Source: Janthinobacterium sp. J1-1 (GTDB taxonomy: Bacteria > Pseudomonadota > Gammaproteobacteria > Burkholderiales > Burkholderiaceae_D). Taken from it: a stretch of 64,000 nucleotides of DNA. Both the position numbers and the translations under genes were made by a program. The notes under the pieces were generated by a model. That model worked only from the letters and a program-made list of their open reading frames with translations. It made no database searches and was not told the DNA's origin. The stretch's first letter is position 1, and every line of letters starts with the position of its first letter. The DNA lies in contig NZ_CP132339.1 in assembly GCF_030944405.1 (NCBI RefSeq), forward strand, positions 1,736,001-1,800,000. The letters run 5' to 3'. Below, piece after piece: positions 41,490 through 51,089 of the stretch.

Positions 41490-44260
41490 AAAATCGAAAC
41501 AAGCGCGGTGTGCCGCGTGAATCCGAGCTGGCGCGCTCGGTACGCCTGGCGCTGGGGGCAATCGGCATGACGGCGGCGCTGGGCATGGGCCACGGCGCGC
41601 TGGCGCAAACGGCGGACGGCGAAATCGACCCGGCCTTGCGCCGCGTGGAAATCACCGGTTCGGCCATCAAGCGGCTCGAATCGGAGACGGCGCTGCCGGT
41701 GCAGATCATCACGCGCGCCGACATTGAAAAGGCCGGCGTGACGACGGCGGCCGAGCTGATGGCGCGCGTGTCGGCCAACGTCGGCGGCCTGACGGACGGC
41801 GCCAGCATCAACGTGGGCGGCGACCAGCGCGGCTTCAACAGCGCCAACTTGCGCGGCGTGGGTACCTCGTCGACCCTGGTGCTGCTCAATGGCCGGCGCA
41901 TGGCCAACTTCGCTTCGCCTGGCGACGACACCGGCGTGGACCTGAACAATATCCCGGCCGCCGCGCTGCAGCGGGTGGAAGTGCTGCTCGACGGCGCCTC
42001 GGCCCTGTACGGCACCGACGCCATCGGCGGCGTGATCAACTTCATTACACGCAAGGATTACCAGGGCCTGGACCTGAACGTGTATGGCAGCCGTACCGAT
42101 GAAGGCGGCGCCGGCAAGCGCACGGCCAGCATCACGGCCGGCTTCGGCGACCTGGCCACCGACCGCTACAACGTGTTTGCCGTGCTGGACGTCCAGAAGA
42201 CCGACCGCCTCAGCACCTCGCAGCGCAAGTTCATTCCCAACTTGCAGATCCCGCAGCGCCTCGGGCATTTGCTGTCGAGCTTTACCAGCCCGGCGAATAT
42301 CCGCCTGTCGGGCGAGCAGCGCGACCATTTACAGGCGAACGGCTTCCTGCTCAACGGCCAGCCGATCACGAATCGCCAGATCAATTTCGCGATCCCGAAC
42401 TGCGCGCCGGCGGCCAATCTGTACCTGCCGAACGGTACCGGCGGCGTCGATGCCTGTACCTATGACTACATGGGCGACACCGAGCTGTATCCGAAGACGG
42501 ACAAGCAGAACCTGCTCACGCGCGGCGTCTTCAAGATCAATAACGACCACCAGCTGTATGCGGAAGCGGCACTGAGCCGTTCGCGCAGCTATTACGTGGG
42601 CTCGTCGGCGCGCGTGATCGGCTATCTTGATTACAGCAAGGTACCGCAGCTGGCCAATACGGGCCTCGATAGCATCGTCGATGAAGAGGGTAATCAGACG
42701 GGGCGCGAACTGGAACTGCGCATGCGCCTCAATGAAGCGGGCATGCGCACCAGCCAGTTGACCAGCGAAAGCCAGCGCTACGTGGTGGGCGCCACCGGCA
42801 CCTTGGCCGGCTGGGATTACGACGTGGGCCTCAATCACAGCGTCAACGTGGTCAAGGACCGCGACACGCATGGCTATGTGCTGTACGACCAGCTGCTCGA
42901 AGGCATCGCGGACGGCCGCATCAACCCCTTCGGTCCATCGAGTGCGGCTGGTCGTGCGCTGCTCGACAGCATCCAGGTCAATGACGAAGTGCGCCATGCG
43001 CGCGGCACCATGGACGCGCTGGACTTCAAGGTCTCGCGCGCATTGATGGCGATGAAAGGCGGCGACCTGGCGCTGGCGGTCGGTGGCGAAGTGCGGCGCG
43101 AGCGCACGGACTTCCGTCCCTCGGCCCTGCTGATGAGTGACAATATCAACAACGATGCGGCGCCCGAAGGCGGCGTGGCCACCAGCGACAGCCGCAACGT
43201 GCAAGCGATCTACGGCGAACTGCTGCTGCCGTTCACCAAGCAGTGGCAGGCGCAGCTCTCTAGCCGCTACGATCATTACCAGCAGGTGGGCGGGGCGCTC
43301 AGTCCCAAGATCGGTCTCACCTTCATGCCGAACAAGCAGCTGCTGATGCGCGCGTCGGCCGGCAAGGGCTTCCGCGCGCCGTCGATGTCGGACCTGCACC
43401 GCCCGACCGTCTACAGCAGCACTGCGACCCTGCCCGATCCGGTCTACTGCGCCGACGAAGGCAATGATTATTCCGTCTGCGCCGACAACTGGGATACGCG
43501 CCGCTACAGCAACGACAAACTGAAACCGGAACGCAGCCGCCAGTTTTCGGCCGGCCTGGTGCTGGAGCCGAGCAAGCACTGGACCTTCAGTCTTGATTAC
43601 TGGAACATCAAGCGCACCAATCTGATCAGCGAGATCGGTGACGACATCATCCTGGGCAACCTGGCCAAATACGGCGACCTGGTGCACCGCGACGAAGATG
43701 GCCTGATCGATTACATCGAACTGCGCAAGGAAAACCGCGGCGGGCAAAAAGCCTCGGGCATCGACCTGACAGCCGACCTGCACGGCGTGAAAACGGCGTG
43801 GGGACGTTTCGGCGGCCACCTGAGCGGCACCTATGTGCTGGCGTCGAAAATCCAGACCAGTCCCGGCGACGCCTATATCAGCAACCTGAACGCCTTCGTC
43901 ACCGACGGCGTGGTGCAGCGCTGGCGCCATACGATCACCCTGGACTGGGACCTGGGCCCGTACTCGGCCAGCCTGTCGAACACTTATTCGACCGGTTACA
44001 AGGACCAGAACTCGGCCATCAATATCGACGATGGCAGCGTGGTGGCGGCCAACCGGGTCAAGGCCTACACGATCTGGGACATGTCGGGCGCGTATGCCGT
44101 CAGCAAGCAGTTCAAGCTGCGCGCCGGCATCCAGAATCTGTTCAATACCAGCCCGCCGTATTCGAACCAGGCCTATTACTTCCTGTCCGGGTATGATCCA
44201 ACCTATACGGACCCGCGCGGCCGGCGCTTTTATGCCAGCGCGAACTATAGTTTCAAATAA
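41480..44260 (+). CDS. TonB-dependent receptor (putative cyanophycin-peptide uptake)
   Basis: 926 aa. A long N-terminal signal (ending ...GALAQ) is followed by the plug (ITGSAIKRLESETALPVQII; LRGVGTSSTLVLLNGRRMANF; DGASALYGTDAIGGVINFIT) and a barrel that ends in FYASANYSFK with terminal aromatic. GGAG precedes the ATG. The receptor class with LVLLNGRR and DGASALYG usually imports organic nutrients (peptides, carbohydrates) rather than only iron. Followed by an exported cyanophycinase, which suggests uptake of released dipeptides or oligomers. Confidence 0.92.
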   Translation: MQVENRNKRGVPRESELARSVRLALGAIGMTAALGMGHGALAQTADGEIDPALRRVEITGSAIKRLESETALPVQIITRADIEKAGVTTAAELMARVSANVGGLTDGASINVGGDQRGFNSANLRGVGTSSTLVLLNGRRMANFASPGDDTGVDLNNIPAAALQRVEVLLDGASALYGTDAIGGVINFITRKDYQGLDLNVYGSRTDEGGAGKRTASITAGFGDLATDRYNVFAVLDVQKTDRLSTSQRKFIPNLQIPQRLGHLLSSFTSPANIRLSGEQRDHLQANGFLLNGQPITNRQINFAIPNCAPAANLYLPNGTGGVDACTYDYMGDTELYPKTDKQNLLTRGVFKINNDHQLYAEAALSRSRSYYVGSSARVIGYLDYSKVPQLANTGLDSIVDEEGNQTGRELELRMRLNEAGMRTSQLTSESQRYVVGATGTLAGWDYDVGLNHSVNVVKDRDTHGYVLYDQLLEGIADGRINPFGPSSAAGRALLDSIQVNDEVRHARGTMDALDFKVSRALMAMKGGDLALAVGGEVRRERTDFRPSALLMSDNINNDAAPEGGVATSDSRNVQAIYGELLLPFTKQWQAQLSSRYDHYQQVGGALSPKIGLTFMPNKQLLMRASAGKGFRAPSMSDLHRPTVYSSTATLPDPVYCADEGNDYSVCADNWDTRRYSNDKLKPERSRQFSAGLVLEPSKHWTFSLDYWNIKRTNLISEIGDDIILGNLAKYGDLVHRDEDGLIDYIELRKENRGGQKASGIDLTADLHGVKTAWGRFGGHLSGTYVLASKIQTSPGDAYISNLNAFVTDGVVQRWRHTITLDWDLGPYSASLSNTYSTGYKDQNSAINIDDGSVVAANRVKAYTIWDMSGAYAVSKQFKLRAGIQNLFNTSPPYSNQAYYFLSGYDPTYTDPRGRRFYASANYSFK

Positions 44261-44275
44261 GGCAGTTGTCGTCTG

Positions 44276-44302
44276 CGGCGCGCGTGTTGCGCGCGCCGTT
44301 TT
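44276..44302 (+). terminator. Terminator-like hairpin between receptor and cyanophycinase genes
   Basis: CGGCGCGCG (44276-44284) and CGCGCGCCG (44290-44298) form a perfect 9-bp stem with a 5-nt loop, followed by TTTT. It lies only 20 bp before the cyanophycinase start, so it may attenuate transcription into that gene. Confidence 0.6.
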
Positions 44303-44322
44303 CATCGCATTTGAAAGGCATC

Positions 44323-45588
44323 ATGAAATCAACCACAATCCGGCTTCAAAAATTGTGCACCGCCTTCGTGCTGACGGCGGCGCTGGCCATCATGGGCATG
44401 CAGGCCGTGTTTGCCGCCCCCGCCACGCCAGCCGTGCCGGCCAATGCGCCGCAAGGCACGCTGGTGATCATCGGCGGCGGCCTGCGGGCCGACAATGCGG
44501 AAGTGTGGCAGCGCATCGTCGACCTGGCCGGCGGCAAGGGCGCGCGCATCGCCGTGATGGCGTCCGCCTCCATCAACCCTGAAAAATCGGGCGCCAGCAT
44601 CATGGCCAAGCTCAATCAGTATGGCGCCGACGCCTTTTTTGTGCCGCTGGGCGTGAAACTGGCCAATAGCGACTACCGCAAGGCGGCCGAAGACCCGGCC
44701 ATCGTGACCCAGATCAAGTCGGCCAGCGGCATCTATTTTGCCGGCGGCGACCAGGGCCGCATCACCCAGGCGCTGCTGCGCCCGGACGGCAGCCGCACGG
44801 CGGCGCTGGAAGCCATCTGGTCGGTCTACCGCAACGGCGGCGTGATCGCCGGTTCCAGCGCCGGCGCGGCCATCATGAGCACCACCATGTTCTATGACGC
44901 GCGCCCGGTGCTCGACATGCTGAAAATGGGCGTCACCGATGGCCGTGAAATCGCGCCTGGCCTGGGCTTTATCGGCAGCGACGTGTTCGTCGACCAGCAC
45001 TTGCTGGTGCGCGGTCGCTTTGCGCGCATGATTCCCGTGATGCTGAAAAAGGGCTATCACATCGGCCTGGGCATCGATGAAAACAGCGCCATGATCGTCG
45101 ACGCCAAGCGCGACGTGGAAGTGATCGGCTACAGTGGCGCGCTGCTGATCGACCTGTCGGGCGCCATCAGCGACCGTGGCGTGAAGAACTTCAATATCAG
45201 CAATGCGGCCATCAGCTACCTGGACCGGGGCGACAAGTTCAACCTGATCACCAAGGTGTTTACCCCATCGCCGGACAAGGCCGACAACAAGCTCGATCCG
45301 AACCAGCCCGACATGCGCGAACCGGTGTTTACCAACGATATCCTCGGCAACAACGCCGTACTGGACCTGATGGGCAACCTGATCGACAACGCCCAGCAGG
45401 AAGCGATCGGCATCGCCTTCGGCAATCCGCGCGACCCGTACCCGGACCTCGGTTTCGAATTCAGGTTCAGCAAGACCGTCAACAGCGTCGGTTACAGCTC
45501 GACCGAGGCGGAAGCGTATTCGGTATTGAAACTGCGGCTCGATATCCGCCCGATCCAGCTGCGCCAGCCTTTGTACCGCTACAAATAA
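44323..45588 (+). CDS. Exported cyanophycinase (S51 family)
   Basis: 421 aa with a signal peptide (KLCTAFVLTAALAIMGMQAVFAA). The S51 core is clear: GTLVIIGGGLRADNAEVW, IYFAGGDQGRITQAL, and the nucleophile Ser179 in AGSSAGAAIM. Cyanophycinases cut the Asp-Arg polymer cyanophycin to beta-Asp-Arg dipeptides. Export fits the CphE-type enzymes that attack polymer outside the cytoplasm. No cyanophycin synthetase lies in the window, supporting a scavenging role. The ATG at 44323 has GAAAGG upstream; the earlier in-frame ATG at 44266 lies before the hairpin. Confidence 0.9.
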   Translation: MKSTTIRLQKLCTAFVLTAALAIMGMQAVFAAPATPAVPANAPQGTLVIIGGGLRADNAEVWQRIVDLAGGKGARIAVMASASINPEKSGASIMAKLNQYGADAFFVPLGVKLANSDYRKAAEDPAIVTQIKSASGIYFAGGDQGRITQALLRPDGSRTAALEAIWSVYRNGGVIAGSSAGAAIMSTTMFYDARPVLDMLKMGVTDGREIAPGLGFIGSDVFVDQHLLVRGRFARMIPVMLKKGYHIGLGIDENSAMIVDAKRDVEVIGYSGALLIDLSGAISDRGVKNFNISNAAISYLDRGDKFNLITKVFTPSPDKADNKLDPNQPDMREPVFTNDILGNNAVLDLMGNLIDNAQQEAIGIAFGNPRDPYPDLGFEFRFSKTVNSVGYSSTEAEAYSVLKLRLDIRPIQLRQPLYRYK

Positions 45589-45591
45589 AAC

Positions 45592-47598
45592 TCAGGATAT
45601 GGCGAGGGTGTCGAGCAGTTCCATCAGCTTGGCGCTCTCGATCGGCTTGACGAAATGATGGTCGAAGCCGGCCGCGCTGGCCTCCTGCCTGGCCTGTTCG
45701 TCGCCGTAGCCGGTGACGGCGACCAGCACCGCGCCCGCCAACGCGGGCACGGCGCGGATCTGGCGCGCCAGCGCATAGCCGTCCAAGTCGGGCAGGCCGA
45801 TATCGAGCAGGAACACATCGGATACCAGCGCTTGCGCGCGGTTGAGCACCTGCAGCGCATGGTGTTCGATGACCACCCGGTGGCCCGTGGTTTCCAAAAA
45901 CATGGCCAGCATCTCGGCCGCATCGACGTTATCGTCGACCACCATCACCTGCAGCGCCGTCCAGCCGGCCGCGCGGCCCTGTCCGGTCGCCGCAGGCACG
46001 GGTGGGCGCTCTTCCTCTTCCTGCAGATGCGGCAGGCAAATCGTGAAACGGCTGCCCAGGCCCAGGCCGTCGCTGCCGGCGGCCACCTCGCCGCCATGCA
46101 GCTCGACCAGGCTTTTCACCAGCGCCAGGCCGATGCCCAGGCCGCCCTGGGCGCGGTCGGTTTCGCGTTCTGCCTGGACGAACAGTTCGAATGCATGCTC
46201 CAGCACCCTGGCCGTCATGCCGATGCCGTTGTCGATGATCGCGAGCGTCACCCGGCCATCCGCCACGTCAAGCTGCAGCGCGATCTCGCCGCCATGCGGC
46301 GTGTACTTGGCCGCGTTGTTGAGCAGGTTGGCCACCACCTGCACCAGCCGCTTCGGATCGCCCGCCACCTGCGCCGAGGCGGCCGGGGTCTGCACCGTCA
46401 GGCGGTGGCCGCGGCTTTCGATCAGCGGGCGCACCTGCTCGATCGCGTCGGCCACCACGCGCTTGACGTCGGTGCGCGCCTTCACCAGCGGGATCATGCC
46501 GCGCGTGACGCGCGACACATCGAGCAAATCGTCGATCAGGCCACTGATATGGCGTACCTGGCGGCCGATCACGGCGCTGGCCTGCCGCACGCGGGCCGGG
46601 TCGGTGCTGGCCAGCTGCAGCAGGTTGGCCGCCGCCGAAATCGGCGCCAGCGGATTGCGCAGCTCATGCGCCAGCATGGCCAGGAATTCATCCTTGCGCC
46701 GGTCCGCCTCGCGCAAGGCCTGCTCGGTACGCGTGCGCTCGCTGACGTCGCGGAACATCAGCGCCACCTTTTTTTCCTCGGGCCGTCCGACCCGGATCGC
46801 ATACACGTCGAACCAGCGGTTCATCGGCTCCGAGCCTTCCATGAAGCGGATCGATTCGCCCGTCAGCCCCACCTTGCCGTAGATATCGAACCAGCGCTGT
46901 TCCAGGTCCGGCACCATCTGCCTGGCGGTCTTGCCGATGGCGTCGACCAGGCCGGTCTGCCGCTCGAACGCCGGATTGGCCTCCAGGAAGCGGTAGTCGA
47001 CCGGCACGCCGGCGTCGTCGACGATGATCTGGATCACCGCCAGCCCTTCATCCATCGAGTCGATCACCGTCACGTACGATTGCTTGAGGCCTTCGCGGAT
47101 GCGGATTTCCTCGGTGACGTCGGTGCAGACGACCAGCACGCCCTGCACCCGGTCTTCGTCCTGGATCGGGCTGTAGCCGTAGGTCCAGTACACGTCTTCG
47201 TGCTTGCCGTGGCGGATCACGGGCACCAGCGCATTTTCATGCCAGGTGGCGCCGCGGCCGGCCATGACATGGTCGATCTCGGGGCCAATGATATGCCAGG
47301 CTTCGGTCCAGCAGTCGCGCCCGCGCTGGCCCAGCGCTGCCTGCCGGCGCTCGGGTCCCAGCGTGCGCTGGTAGGCATCGTTGTAGAACTGGTACAGCTC
47401 GTCGCCCCACCAGATGAACATCGGGTGATTGCTGGTCAACAGCAGGCGCAGCGTGGATTTCAACAGGGCCGGCCAGTGCTGCGGCGCGCCCATCGGATGC
47501 GCGGCCCAGTCATGGCTGCGCATCAGGGCGCCCATCTCGCCGCCGCCGTCGAGAAAGCCGGGCAGGGGCGCCGCATTCAACAAGTCCGTTTGCTTCAC
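45592..47598 (-). CDS. Hybrid sensor histidine kinase with PAS domains and receiver
   Basis: About 668 aa, soluble. Two PAS-like sensor domains (around WWGDELYQFYNDAY and YRFLEANPAFERQTG) precede the HisKA domain with phospho-acceptor His311 in FLAMLAHELRNPLAPI. The HATPase domain (NLLNNAAKYTP; IDNGIGM; GGLGIGLAL) follows, then a C-terminal receiver with Asp599 in FLLDIGLPD. No membrane segments, so it senses a cytosolic signal. The GTG at 47598 has AAGG upstream; a TTG at 47667 is an alternative. No separate response regulator is adjacent. It is convergent with the cyanophycinase gene. Confidence 0.9.
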   Translation of the reverse strand: MKQTDLLNAAPLPGFLDGGGEMGALMRSHDWAAHPMGAPQHWPALLKSTLRLLLTSNHPMFIWWGDELYQFYNDAYQRTLGPERRQAALGQRGRDCWTEAWHIIGPEIDHVMAGRGATWHENALVPVIRHGKHEDVYWTYGYSPIQDEDRVQGVLVVCTDVTEEIRIREGLKQSYVTVIDSMDEGLAVIQIIVDDAGVPVDYRFLEANPAFERQTGLVDAIGKTARQMVPDLEQRWFDIYGKVGLTGESIRFMEGSEPMNRWFDVYAIRVGRPEEKKVALMFRDVSERTRTEQALREADRRKDEFLAMLAHELRNPLAPISAAANLLQLASTDPARVRQASAVIGRQVRHISGLIDDLLDVSRVTRGMIPLVKARTDVKRVVADAIEQVRPLIESRGHRLTVQTPAASAQVAGDPKRLVQVVANLLNNAAKYTPHGGEIALQLDVADGRVTLAIIDNGIGMTARVLEHAFELFVQAERETDRAQGGLGIGLALVKSLVELHGGEVAAGSDGLGLGSRFTICLPHLQEEEERPPVPAATGQGRAAGWTALQVMVVDDNVDAAEMLAMFLETTGHRVVIEHHALQVLNRAQALVSDVFLLDIGLPDLDGYALARQIRAVPALAGAVLVAVTGYGDEQARQEASAAGFDHHFVKPIESAKLMELLDTLAIS

Positions 47599-47752
47599 TT
47601 GCGTACCTTTCAGTTTCAAACGGCCTGAAACCGGGCCATCGCGCTGCGATTGTAGCAAGCTCTTCAATCAAAGCCGCCGCCTTTGTCGCTACAATGTGTC
47701 GCAGCGAACCGTGCGATAGTCGCCGTTTGCCTTGTCCACTTCCAGGAATGCC

Positions 47753-49174
47753 ATGCAGCCCATTTTTATCCGATCTTTTCTTTCCGCGCTGGCGCTGGCC
47801 GCCGCCGCGCCCGTCGTGCAGGCAGCGCGGCCGGCCACCATGCGCCTCGACTACCAGCACAGCGGCAACGCACTGGGCGAGCATTACGCGGTCGAACGCG
47901 TGCTGGTCGAGCCCTTGCCCTGGCCGGGCAGCATGGCGCGCACCCTCGACGACAGCAACCGTGGCGTCAATATGGTGGAAGTGGTCGACATCAAGACCGG
48001 CAAGGTGCTGTACTCGCGCGGCTTTTCCACCATCTTCGGCGAATGGAGCAGCACCGACGAAGCGAAAACCACCACGCGCGCCTTTCAGGAGTCGGTGCGT
48101 TTTCCCCAGCCCGAGCAGCCGGTGCGCGTGCGCATCCTGAAGCGCGACGAGCGCGGCCTGTTTTCCATCGTCTGGTCCACCGATGTCGACCCGAAGGCGC
48201 AGGACGTGATCCGCCAGCAGCCTGCATCGCCCGTCAAGCCGATTCCCATCCGCGTCAGCGGGGCTTCCGCCGACAAGGTCGACCTGCTGATTTTGGGCGA
48301 CGGCTATACGGCGGCCGAGATGGGCAAGTTCGAGGCGACCGCGCGCAAGCTGGCCGAGCATCTGTTTACCGTCTCGCCGTTTCGCGAGCGCGCCAAGGAC
48401 TTCAATGTCTGGGCCATGGCCGCGCCGACCCAGGAGTCGGGCGTGTCGCGTCCGTCGACCGGCGTGCACCATGCGTCGCCGCTGGGCACGCGCTACGATA
48501 TTTTCGGCAGCGAGCGCTATGTGCTGACCACCGACAACCGCGCGCTGCGCGACTTGGCGCAGTACGCGCCGTATGAATTCATCGAAATCCTCGTCAATAA
48601 CGACACCTATGGCGGTGGCGGCATCTTCGGCCAGTTCAGCACGGCGGCGGCCAATAACGACTGGGCCAACTATCTGTTCGTGCATGAATTCGGCCACCAT
48701 TTCGCCGGCCTGGCCGACGAGTACTACACCTCGCCCGTGGCCTACCAGTCGAATGGCGAACGCCAGGAACCGTGGGAGCCGAACGCCACGGCGCTGCGCG
48801 ACCCGGCCAAGCTGAAATGGAAAAGCCATGTGAAGGCGGGCACGCCGCTGCCCACGCCGTGGCCCAAGGACGCCTATGACAGCCACGCGCGCGAATACCA
48901 GAAGGAACGCGCGGCCCTGCGCGCCGCGAATCGTCCGGAGAGCGAAATGAGCGCCCTGTTCAAGGCCGACCTGGCGCATACCGAGCAGCTGTTTTCCAGG
49001 GCGCCGCAGCGCCATGCGGTGGGCGCGTTCGAGGGTGCCAATTACGAGTCGACCGGGTTCTACCGCCCCGCGATGCAGTGCATCATGTTCGACCGCAGCG
49101 AGACTTTCTGTTCGGTCTGCCAAGACGGCATCAGCACCATTATCGACCTGTATGCCGGCACGCCGAAACGTTGA
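47753..49174 (+). CDS. M64 (IgA peptidase-type) exported metallopeptidase
   Basis: 473 aa. A signal peptide (MQPIFIRSFLSALALAAAAP, cut near VQA) precedes an N-terminal beta domain and a catalytic domain with LLILGDGYTAAEM and the zinc motif HEFGHHFAGLADEY (His at residue 311), the M64 signature. Paired cysteines in FCSVCQDG near the end may form a disulfide. The family includes Clostridium IgA protease, but most members are uncharacterised secreted peptidases. The start at 47753 has CAGGA upstream. Confidence 0.9.
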   Translation: MQPIFIRSFLSALALAAAAPVVQAARPATMRLDYQHSGNALGEHYAVERVLVEPLPWPGSMARTLDDSNRGVNMVEVVDIKTGKVLYSRGFSTIFGEWSSTDEAKTTTRAFQESVRFPQPEQPVRVRILKRDERGLFSIVWSTDVDPKAQDVIRQQPASPVKPIPIRVSGASADKVDLLILGDGYTAAEMGKFEATARKLAEHLFTVSPFRERAKDFNVWAMAAPTQESGVSRPSTGVHHASPLGTRYDIFGSERYVLTTDNRALRDLAQYAPYEFIEILVNNDTYGGGGIFGQFSTAAANNDWANYLFVHEFGHHFAGLADEYYTSPVAYQSNGERQEPWEPNATALRDPAKLKWKSHVKAGTPLPTPWPKDAYDSHAREYQKERAALRAANRPESEMSALFKADLAHTEQLFSRAPQRHAVGAFEGANYESTGFYRPAMQCIMFDRSETFCSVCQDGISTIIDLYAGTPKR

Positions 49175-49180
49175 CCGGCC

Positions 49181-49825
49181 ATGAAAAAGACCCTCCTCAT
49201 CATTGTTATCGCCCTGATCGCTGTCTATGTCGTCAAGCGCATGGTGGTGGACCCGTACTTATGGAAAAAGGCCATCGCCACGCCCGAGCATGCATTGAAA
49301 CTGGGGAGCTTTGTTTTCAACCAGCGGCGTGGTCATAACGGCAGCCAGAGCATGGAAAACCAGTATTTCATTCTCAAGGTAACGGAAATCCAGGGCGACT
49401 ACGTACGCATGGCGGTGATCAGGAAACTGAAGGCGGGCGACCAGATCGTCCAGGGGGATTTTTCCACCACCAAACAGGCGTATGAGGAGGCCAGGGGTAA
49501 TATCAAAAATCTCGTCATTACCGGCATCTCGCGCGACGATCTGTATGGCAGAAGGACCGGCCATGATCCGCTGCAGATCGATGATACTTTGCTGGAAAAA
49601 TATCCGGCGCTAAAAACATCGCGCTATTACTTCGAGGATGTGCCCGAAAACAAGAGGAATCGTCCGGTACCGGGCGATCGGATGGAACGCGAAGAGTATT
49701 TCACCCTGGTCTATTCAAAAAAGGAAATCATTGAACATGGCAAGCTGGTGGGTTGGATACTGAATAACAGCCCCGAGCCTGAATTGTCGAATATCGTGGA
49801 AAACATCGATCTGATACTCAATTAG
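49181..49825 (+). CDS. Membrane-anchored hypothetical protein (214 aa)
   Basis: 214 aa. One N-terminal hydrophobic helix (LLIIVIALIAVYVV) anchors a mixed alpha/beta domain (YFILKVTEIQGDYVRMAVIRKL) predicted to face the periplasm. No enzymatic motif seen. It lies 6 bp after the M64 peptidase gene and is probably co-transcribed. Base composition is slightly lower in GC than the neighbours. Family not recognised. Confidence 0.75.
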   Translation: MKKTLLIIVIALIAVYVVKRMVVDPYLWKKAIATPEHALKLGSFVFNQRRGHNGSQSMENQYFILKVTEIQGDYVRMAVIRKLKAGDQIVQGDFSTTKQAYEEARGNIKNLVITGISRDDLYGRRTGHDPLQIDDTLLEKYPALKTSRYYFEDVPENKRNRPVPGDRMEREEYFTLVYSKKEIIEHGKLVGWILNNSPEPELSNIVENIDLILN

Positions 49826-50228
49826 GCTTGTGACAGTGCGCCGCACAATAGGCGCACTGTCATGGCGTGGTCATGGTATTGCGGTAGAATTTGATTCAGA
49901 TCAATGTTGCATTGCCGCAAACGCCGTTATAGTTGCCCCGTATCAAGGTGTCTTGACCGTGCGCACCATGCCTTCCGGACGCACCGTCAAGCTGTTGCCA
50001 TTTATTGGAACCCAGACGGAAAAGCCACAGACATGAAGATGCACGACAGCGCGCCTGGCGCGTTCGACCAGCTCCATCCCCACACCCCCATTTTGCTGCC
50101 GTATGCCCGCATCGGCAGCGTCACCCTGGCCACCTGTGCGCGCCGGCTCAATACGGGCGCGGCGCGCTGCATCAGCGCCGCCACGCCGTGGCCAGCGCTG
50201 CTGCCGCAGCGACCGTGAGGGTGGCCCC
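49826..50228 (+). other. Intergenic region and leader of the low-oxygen operon
   Basis: 403 bp without a convincing gene. It contains the FNR/Anr box and -10 described separately, followed by a leader of about 290 nt if transcription starts near 49939. A 61-codon frame at 50033-50218 is open but lacks a good ribosome site and family features; it could be a leader peptide. Confidence 0.5.
49891..49933 (+). promoter_or_regulatory. FNR/Anr-dependent promoter (class II)
   Basis: TTGATTCAGATCAA (49891-49904) is a perfect TTGAT-N4-ATCAA FNR/Anr site. TATAGT (49928-49933) lies where the -10 should be if the box is centred near -41.5, the class II activator position. This predicts activation under low oxygen of the operon starting at 50229. 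Confidence 0.82.
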
Positions 50229-51005
50229 ATGACACAACCACTATTCGGTTTGCAGGGAAAACGCGGCCTGGTGGTCGGCATCGCCAATGACCAGAGCATC
50301 GCCTGGGGCTGTGCGCGCGCGCTGAGCGCGGCCGGCGCGCAACTGGCGCTGACCTGGCTCAATGACAAGGCGCGCCCGCATGTGGAACCGCTGGCGCAGC
50401 AGCTGGGAGCGGCCATCACGGCGCCGCTCGACGTGTCCGTGCCGGGCCAGCTCGAAGCGCTGTTCGACCAGATACAACAGCAATGGGGCGGCCTCGATTT
50501 CCTGGTGCACTCGATCGCCTTTGCGCCCAAGCAGGACCTGCATGGCCGCGTGACGGACAGCTCGGCCGCCGGTTTCGCGCAGGCGATGGATATCTCGTGC
50601 CACTCCTTCATGCGCATGGCGAAACTGGCCGAGCCGCTGATGGGGCAGGGCGGCAGCCTGATGGCCATGACCTATCTGGGTGCCGAAGAAGTGATCGCCG
50701 ACTACGGCCTGATGGGCCCCGTGAAAGCCGCGCTGGAAGCGTCGGTGCGCTACCTGGCGGCCGAACTGGGCCCGGCCGGCATCCGCGTCAATGCGATTTC
50801 GCCGGGGCCACTGGCCACCCGCGCCGCCTCCGGCATCGCCCATTTCGACCGCCTGCTGGCCGACGCCGAAGCGCGCTCGCCGATGCGCCGCCTGGCCAGC
50901 ATCGATGACGTCGGCGCCTTGTGCGCCTTCCTGGCCGGCGACGGCGCGCGCTCGATCACGGGCGGCACGCTGTATGTCGACGGCGGCTACAACATCCTCA
51001 ATTAA
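50229..51005 (+). CDS. FabI-like enoyl-ACP reductase / SDR family protein
   Basis: 258 aa Rossmann-fold protein. KRGLVVGIANDQSIAWGCARAL is the FabI-type cofactor loop, followed by the Tyr and Lys of YGLMGPVKAALEASVRYLAAEL and ISPGPLATRAASGI. FabI reduces enoyl-ACP in fatty acid synthesis. Here, in an apparent anaerobically induced operon with Pta and AckA, it is probably a paralogue rather than the housekeeping enzyme, and may act on acyl-CoA or as a redox valve (inference). The start at 50229 has GAGGG upstream. Confidence 0.85.
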   Translation: MTQPLFGLQGKRGLVVGIANDQSIAWGCARALSAAGAQLALTWLNDKARPHVEPLAQQLGAAITAPLDVSVPGQLEALFDQIQQQWGGLDFLVHSIAFAPKQDLHGRVTDSSAAGFAQAMDISCHSFMRMAKLAEPLMGQGGSLMAMTYLGAEEVIADYGLMGPVKAALEASVRYLAAELGPAGIRVNAISPGPLATRAASGIAHFDRLLADAEARSPMRRLASIDDVGALCAFLAGDGARSITGGTLYVDGGYNILN

Positions 51006-51089
51006 TCGATGGCGGCAGCCTGCGCCTGGCCATAGTGCCGGCTGCGGCAATGCCGTCCAACACGCTTGAAAGCACATACAAGGAACCCC

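Noticed and set aside
49830-50036. A 68-codon frame covering the FNR box
   Set aside because: It overlaps the promoter elements, starts without a ribosome site and has no family resemblance.
50033-50218. A 61-codon frame between the FNR box and the fabI-like gene
   Set aside because: No good ribosome site, no recognisable features, and it lies in the leader; kept only as a possible leader peptide.
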